Origin: Xenorhabdus sp. IM139775
GTDB lineage: Bacteria; Pseudomonadota; Gammaproteobacteria; Enterobacterales; Enterobacteriaceae
Length of the DNA: 40,780 nt
NCBI RefSeq assembly: GCF_028598745.1
Contig: NZ_JAQRFK010000027.1
Span: 1 to 40,780, forward strand
Reading direction: 5' to 3'
Program-made: the position numbers and the translations under genes
In this document: one piece after another, positions 35,610 to 40,780 of the stretch
Layout of the letters: each line of letters begins with the position of its first letter
How positions within the stretch are numbered: position 1 is the stretch's first letter
Notes under the pieces: generated by a model
What the model saw: only the letters and a program-made list of their open reading frames with translations
Told to the model about the DNA's origin: nothing
The model's database searches: none

Positions 35610-36809
35610 TTATTTTGTCATTCTCGCTTCAGCATCATCAAGGGCAGCATCTACCGCCTGACGCCCACTGACCGAGTTAAGAACAGCGCTACGCATTGCG
35701 TACCAGAAGCTACTCATTTGGGAGATATTCGGCATAATTTCGCCGTTTTGGGCATTTGCCATCGTCGCCGCAATCCGTGGATCTTTTTCCAGGATCTCCT
35801 GATAGGATTTCAAAGCCACTGCGCCCAACGGCTTATCTTTGTCCATCATTGCCAACCCCTCATTAGTCAGCAGGTAATTTTCCAAGAACTCCTTCGCTAA
35901 CTCTTTATTAGGACTGGCCGCATTAATTCCCGCCGTTAAAATACCAACAAAAGGTTTAGAGGGTTTCCCCTTAAAGGTTGGCAATTGGGCAACGCCATAA
36001 TTAATCTTACTTTTCTCTACATTCGCCCATGCCCAAGGGCCATTAATCGTCATGGCCGTTTTGCCTTTATTAAAAGCAGCTTCAGCGATGGAGTAATCGA
36101 TATCTGCGTTGAGATGTTTGTTTTTGACTAGATCAACCAGAAATTTCATTCCTGCCTTCGAGCCGGCATTATTCACCCCGCTGTCTTTAACATTATAACT
36201 ACCGTTGCCCGCCTTGAAGGCATATCCACCATCAGCAGCAATCAGGGGCCAAGTGAAATACGGTTCCTGCAAATTGAACATGATTGCGCTTTTATCCTGC
36301 TTTTTCAGCTCATTATCCAGGGCAGGGATTTCTTCCCATGTTTTTGGCGGAGATTTAATCAAGTCTTTATTGTAGATAAGGGAAAGGGCTTCAACTGCAA
36401 TAGGGTATCCCACCAATTTCCCGTCATAACGAACGGCATCCCACGTAAAGGGAAATAGCTTGTCAATAAACGACTTATCAGGTGTGATTTCAGCGACTAC
36501 CCCTGATTGGGCATAGCCACCAAAGCGGTCATGTGCCCAGAAAATAATATCCGGCCCATCGCCACTGGCAGCAATTTGGGTATATTTTTCTTCCAGTTTG
36601 TCAGGATGCTCAACAGTGACAGGAATTCCCGTTTCTTTTGCAAATTTGTCACCAACCTGTGCCAGTCCGTTATAGCCTTTATCGCCATTAATCCAGATTA
36701 CCAGCTTTCCTTCTTCTGGCTTCGCGAAAGCCGGAGCAGACAATACACAGGTTGTTAGAACGGAAAGCATCAGGGTGCTAGCCCCCACGTGTAACATTTT
36801 CTTGGTCAT
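35610..36809 (-). CDS. malE: Maltose/maltodextrin-binding periplasmic protein
   Basis: MalE binds maltodextrins in the periplasm and delivers them to MalFGK2. The product (399 residues from ATG 36809, E. coli 396) has a signal peptide with cleavage expected at AFA/KPEEG. The mature start [20 protein letters not shown] is nearly that of E. coli. Ligand-site blocks such as [36 protein letters not shown] and MTINGPWAW are intact. Two adjacent ATGs (36812, 36809) are possible; AAGG lies 7 nt before the second. It is the first gene of malEFG and divergent from malK. Confidence 0.97.
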   Translation of the reverse strand: MTKKMLHVGASTLMLSVLTTCVLSAPAFAKPEEGKLVIWINGDKGYNGLAQVGDKFAKETGIPVTVEHPDKLEEKYTQIAASGDGPDIIFWAHDRFGGYAQSGVVAEITPDKSFIDKLFPFTWDAVRYDGKLVGYPIAVEALSLIYNKDLIKSPPKTWEEIPALDNELKKQDKSAIMFNLQEPYFTWPLIAADGGYAFKAGNGSYNVKDSGVNNAGSKAGMKFLVDLVKNKHLNADIDYSIAEAAFNKGKTAMTINGPWAWANVEKSKINYGVAQLPTFKGKPSKPFVGILTAGINAASPNKELAKEFLENYLLTNEGLAMMDKDKPLGAVALKSYQEILEKDPRIAATMANAQNGEIMPNISQMSSFWYAMRSAVLNSVSGRQAVDAALDDAEARMTK

Positions 36810-36901
36810 CATTCCGCCTTTTTCATTTGTTAGTTCAGGATAATTATCTTTATTACACCGAGATAAAATGACACCAGTGTGCAGTCAATGTAAAAAAGAC
36901 T

Positions 36902-36911
36902 CATCCTCCCC
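36902..36911 (-). promoter_or_regulatory. MalT box, malE side
   Basis: The minus strand reads GGGGAGGATG, 9 of 10 bases of the MalT consensus GGGGAKGAGG. It lies about 90 bp upstream of the malE start and points toward malE. Confidence 0.65.
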
Positions 36912-36936
36912 CGTTCTACGCCTCATACTGCATGAG

Positions 36937-36952
36937 TGTGAACTGGCTTACA
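36937..36952. promoter_or_regulatory. CRP site 1
   Basis: TGTGA-ACTGGC-TTACA matches the CRP consensus TGTGA-N6-TCACA at 9 of 10 positions. Confidence 0.7.
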
Positions 36953-36998
36953 AAAACAATTAAAATCAGAACGTTAACACTAATATGGCATCCTTTTT

Positions 36999-37014
36999 TG
37001 GGATTTGAGTCACA
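36999..37014. promoter_or_regulatory. CRP site 2
   Basis: TGGGA-TTTGAG-TCACA matches the CRP consensus at 9 of 10 positions and lies between the malE-side and malK-side MalT boxes. Confidence 0.65.
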
Positions 37015-37059
37015 TCTTACCTGACAATTTTATCCTTCCTTCCCTAATCACATTAAGCT

Positions 37060-37101
37060 CGTCCTCCTGACTCCTCCCCCATCAAAAATTCTGGGATGGA
37101 G
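37060..37101. promoter_or_regulatory. Cluster of MalT boxes, malK side
   Basis: Three candidates stand close together: minus-strand CAGGAGGACG (37060-37069, 7 of 10), minus-strand GGGGAGGAGT (37070-37079, 9 of 10) and plus-strand TGGGATGGAG (37092-37101, 7 of 10). The middle one is the strongest. Confidence 0.6.
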
Positions 37102-37260
37102 GATTCTTGTGCCTGTTATTTTATCCACAATCCAGCTATCAGTTTTTCACTAAGTTTCTCGCGCCGACGTTTCCCGCAACGGTAAAAACGGTAAATAGGA
37201 AACAAAGAAGAACAGGAAACGAACAGAAAACTGAGGTGGCAAATCCGAGGGAGGGAACAA

Positions 37261-38370
37261 ATGTCTAGCATCACATTCCGCAATGTATCTAAATCATATG
37301 GTGAAACGGTCATCTCCAAAGATCTTAATCTTGATATTCAGGAAGGCGAATTTGTCGTATTTGTCGGCCCGTCAGGCTGTGGGAAATCGACGCTGCTAAG
37401 GATGATTGCAGGTTTGGAAGACATCACATCCGGTGATTTACTGATAGATGACAAACGAATAAACGATGTGCCACCTGCCAAACGCAGTGTCGGCATGGTT
37501 TTTCAATCTTACGCGCTATATCCCCATCTCTCTGTTGCAGACAATATGTCATTCGGTATGAAGCTGGCGGGTGCAAAAAAAAGCGATATCCAAAAGCGAG
37601 TGCAACAAGTTGCAGAAACCCTCCAACTTGTCCATCTACTGGATCGCCGACCCAAAGCGCTGTCCGGTGGTCAACGCCAACGAGTCGCCATTGGCCGGAC
37701 TCTCGTTGCTGAACCCAATATTTTTCTGCTGGATGAACCGCTTTCCAATCTGGATGCCGCTTTGCGCGTACAGATGAGAATTGAAATTTCACGCCTGCAC
37801 AAGCGACTTCAACGTACGATGGTTTATGTCACTCATGACCAAACCGAAGCCATGACTTTGGCAGATAAAATTGTTGTTTTGGATGGGGGCAATATTGCTC
37901 AGGTTGGTAAGCCACTTGAAATTTATCACTATCCCGCCAACCGCTTTGTCGCGGGTTTTATTGGTTCACCAAAAATGAATTTCCTACCGGTCAAAGTGTC
38001 AGCGATTGCTGTCGATCAAGTACAGATCATCCTGCCTAACGGCCAACCCGTTTGGTTACCCGTTGAAAGCAAGGGGCTGACGGTTGGTAGTAACGTATCT
38101 TTGGGGATCCGTCCCGAACATCTTTTACCTAATGAGGTAGCCGATGTTACATTGGAAGGGACAGTACAGATCGTGGAACAACTGGGGAACGAAACCCAAA
38201 TTCACATCCGTATTCCTGCCATTCACCAAAATTTGGTTTACCGCCAACCTGATATTGTTCTCGTAAAAGAAGGAGCCGATTTCACTATCGGATTAGCACC
38301 TCACCGATGTCATCTTTTCCGTGAAGATGGCACCGCATGTCAGCGTTTACATAAAGAACCCGGAGTCTAG
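37261..38370 (+). CDS. malK: Maltose transporter ATPase MalK
   Basis: MalK is the ATPase of MalFGK2; in E. coli it also holds MalT inactive when no substrate is transported. The 369-residue protein (E. coli 371) has Walker [11 protein letters not shown]-loop [17 protein letters not shown] signature [10 protein letters not shown], Walker [13 protein letters not shown] and the switch histidine in [14 protein letters not shown]. The C-terminal regulatory domain (about residues 235-369) is complete, ending [19 protein letters not shown] as in E. coli. GGGAGG precedes the ATG. It leads malK-lamB-malM. Confidence 0.98.
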   Translation: MSSITFRNVSKSYGETVISKDLNLDIQEGEFVVFVGPSGCGKSTLLRMIAGLEDITSGDLLIDDKRINDVPPAKRSVGMVFQSYALYPHLSVADNMSFGMKLAGAKKSDIQKRVQQVAETLQLVHLLDRRPKALSGGQRQRVAIGRTLVAEPNIFLLDEPLSNLDAALRVQMRIEISRLHKRLQRTMVYVTHDQTEAMTLADKIVVLDGGNIAQVGKPLEIYHYPANRFVAGFIGSPKMNFLPVKVSAIAVDQVQIILPNGQPVWLPVESKGLTVGSNVSLGIRPEHLLPNEVADVTLEGTVQIVEQLGNETQIHIRIPAIHQNLVYRQPDIVLVKEGADFTIGLAPHRCHLFREDGTACQRLHKEPGV

Positions 38371-38384
38371 ATCCGCGGCCATAA

Positions 38385-39670
<1,286 letters not shown>

Positions 39671-39671
<1 letters not shown>

Positions 39672-40636
39672 TGAAAAAGAAATTACTCTCACTTTGTCTC
39701 AGCGCCCTGCTCTGCAACGTGATCCCGGCTGTGAGTTATGCCGCATCAGATACCACAATAACGAATGCGGGATCTGACACAGAAACAACCAACGCTGTCG
39801 CGCCAGCGTTGTCCTTGTCAACTTTGCAGAAATTACAGTGGCAGCCGATTAATGCTCATGGCACGCAATCCATGGTGCTTAATAGCTCGTCACAGCAAAT
39901 CAATGATGGTCATATCCAAGGTGCGGTAGCCACATTTGCTTTACCAGCCAATCAAGGTTCATTGGGAATCACGCTGAACAGTCTGATAAAAGATAAGCAG
40001 GTATACTCACCGAATGTTTTGGTATTTGATGAACAACTCCGTCCTGCGGCCTTTTATCCAAGCCACTACTTTCGCTATCAACAACCCGGCATTATGTCCG
40101 CGGATAGGCTTGAGGGTGTATTAAAGCTGACACCGGCATTGGGACAACAGCGAATTTATTTACTCATTTATACCACCCGTTCTGATTTACAAACGTCAAC
40201 ACAAATGGTCGATCCTGCTAAGGCCTATGCTAAAGGAATTGGTAATTCCGTGCCGGATATACCAGATCCGGTCGCTCGCCATACAGAAACAGGGACATTA
40301 ACGTTAAAAGTGCAATCAGAAAGTAATACAGGCAATATTCTGATTGGTCAGGTATTTTCTTCACCTGAACCTAAGCCAGTGACAGTCGGTTCTACACAAG
40401 CAGTATCGACATCGCCGATAAGAACAACTGTGGCTAATCCAGCGGTAGCGCAATCTGCTGCCTCAGTAGCTAAACCTGTACTGAATGATACTGAACAATA
40501 TTTCAATGACGCTATCAAAAGAGCGATTAACCATAGTGATATTGATAAGGCATTGAAACTGTTGGATGAAGCAGAACGACTAGGTTCTCCAACGGCACGG
40601 AAAACTTTTATCAAGATGATAAAAAACAAAAAATAG
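39671..40636 (+). CDS. malM: Maltose operon periplasmic protein MalM
   Basis: MalM is a periplasmic protein of the maltose regulon with no settled biochemical role. From ATG 39671 it has 321 residues (E. coli 306), with a signal peptide (MKKKLLSLCLSALLC, cleavage near SYA/ASD). The middle segment with LQWQPINAHGTQSMVLNSSS and FYPSHYFRYQQPGIM is typical of the family. Residues about 240-275 form a Ser/Thr/Ala/Val-rich linker before a helical C-terminus. The open frame runs back to 39662, but the signal peptide fixes ATG 39671. It overlaps the lamB stop by one base. Confidence 0.93.
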
Positions 40637-40659
40637 ACGGATTTAGCAAATAGTTTTAT

Positions 40660-40775
40660 GCCCTATAAATTTCACGTTGCAGCTCGCAACACACAAGTTG
40701 ATTATTATCTCCCCACAATGTGGGGAGATAATGTGGGGAGATAATAAATGCACGTTGAAGTACGACGAACATATA
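40660..40775. repeat. Dispersed repeat element with nested ATCTCCCC hairpin
   Basis: CACGTTGCAGCTCGCAAC (40672-40689) on the left and TGCACGTTGAAGTACGACG (about 40749-40767) on the right flank a palindrome, ATTATCTCCCCA (40704-40715) / TGGGGAGATAAT (40721-40732). The right arm AATGTGGGGAGAT is then duplicated (40717-40729, 40730-40742). The minus strand of the right part, GTCGTACTTCAACGTGCA, resembles the copy at 32955. It follows malM and may end its transcript. Confidence 0.6.
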
Positions 40776-40780
40776 ACTAC

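Larger units (their letters stand above)
36813..37260. promoter_or_regulatory. Divergent control region malEFG / malK-lamB-malM
   Basis: These 448 bp carry no gene. They hold several MalT boxes and two good CRP sites, listed separately, in the same general arrangement as the E. coli malEp-malKp region, where CRP and MalT act together on both promoters. Confidence 0.8.

Overview
The window is a chromosomal stretch of a gamma-proteobacterium of the order Enterobacterales. Almost every housekeeping protein reads as a close relative of its Escherichia coli counterpart (PurH, PurD, HU-alpha, YjaG, Nfi, HemE, NudC, ThiCEFSGH, MalTPQGFEK-LamB-MalM). Moderate G+C, AT-rich accessory patches, and intergenic repeats of the TTCAAGTTGCAG / ATCTCCCC type point to the Morganellaceae, probably Xenorhabdus or Photorhabdus. 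The genus is an inference, not something proved here. No rRNA, tRNA, CRISPR array, transposase or phage gene was seen.

Layout. (1) 1-3191: purHD behind a clear PurR operator. (2) 3233-6893, minus strand: hemE-nfi, yjaG and hupA-yjaH, in the E. coli order but without zraPSR. (3) 7222-11106: a Dcp-type M3 peptidase with a signal peptide sits between hemE and nudC, and a HAD-IB phosphatase occupies the place where E. coli has rsd. (4) 11178-17017: a TPP riboswitch and the thiCEFSGH operon, with overlapping or nearly touching genes. (5) 17063-19800: an AT-rich accessory island. It holds a probable toxin/effector (NAFRHTIW and NNEIGRRIG motifs), a small gene in front of it that may be cut by a stop codon, and a single-pass membrane protein that could be the immunity factor. 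(6) 20077-24973: a minus-strand operon of class III aminotransferase, zinc alcohol dehydrogenase, HAD phosphatase, MFS transporter and DUF1349 protein. It looks like a small amino-sugar or amino-cyclitol pathway of unknown product. (7) 25223-40636: the whole maltose/maltodextrin regulon in one block, malT <- -> malPQ, malEFG <- -> malK-lamB-malM, with MalT boxes and CRP sites in both divergent control regions. In E. coli these genes lie at two distant loci.

How the genes work together. PurH/PurD make IMP. ThiC links to purine synthesis because it consumes AIR to make the HMP pyrimidine, while ThiFSGH build the thiazole and ThiE joins the two. LamB, MalE and MalFGK2 import maltodextrins, MalP and MalQ convert them to glucose-1-phosphate and glucose, and MalT controls all of it. 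HemE is a haem-pathway enzyme, Nfi repairs deaminated DNA, and NudC removes NAD caps from RNA.

The most unusual points are the toxin/immunity-like island with two in-frame stops joining its reading frames, the aminotransferase operon, a probable second (leaderless) start in the Dcp gene, and several 13-17 bp tandem repeats placed in front of genes or operons.
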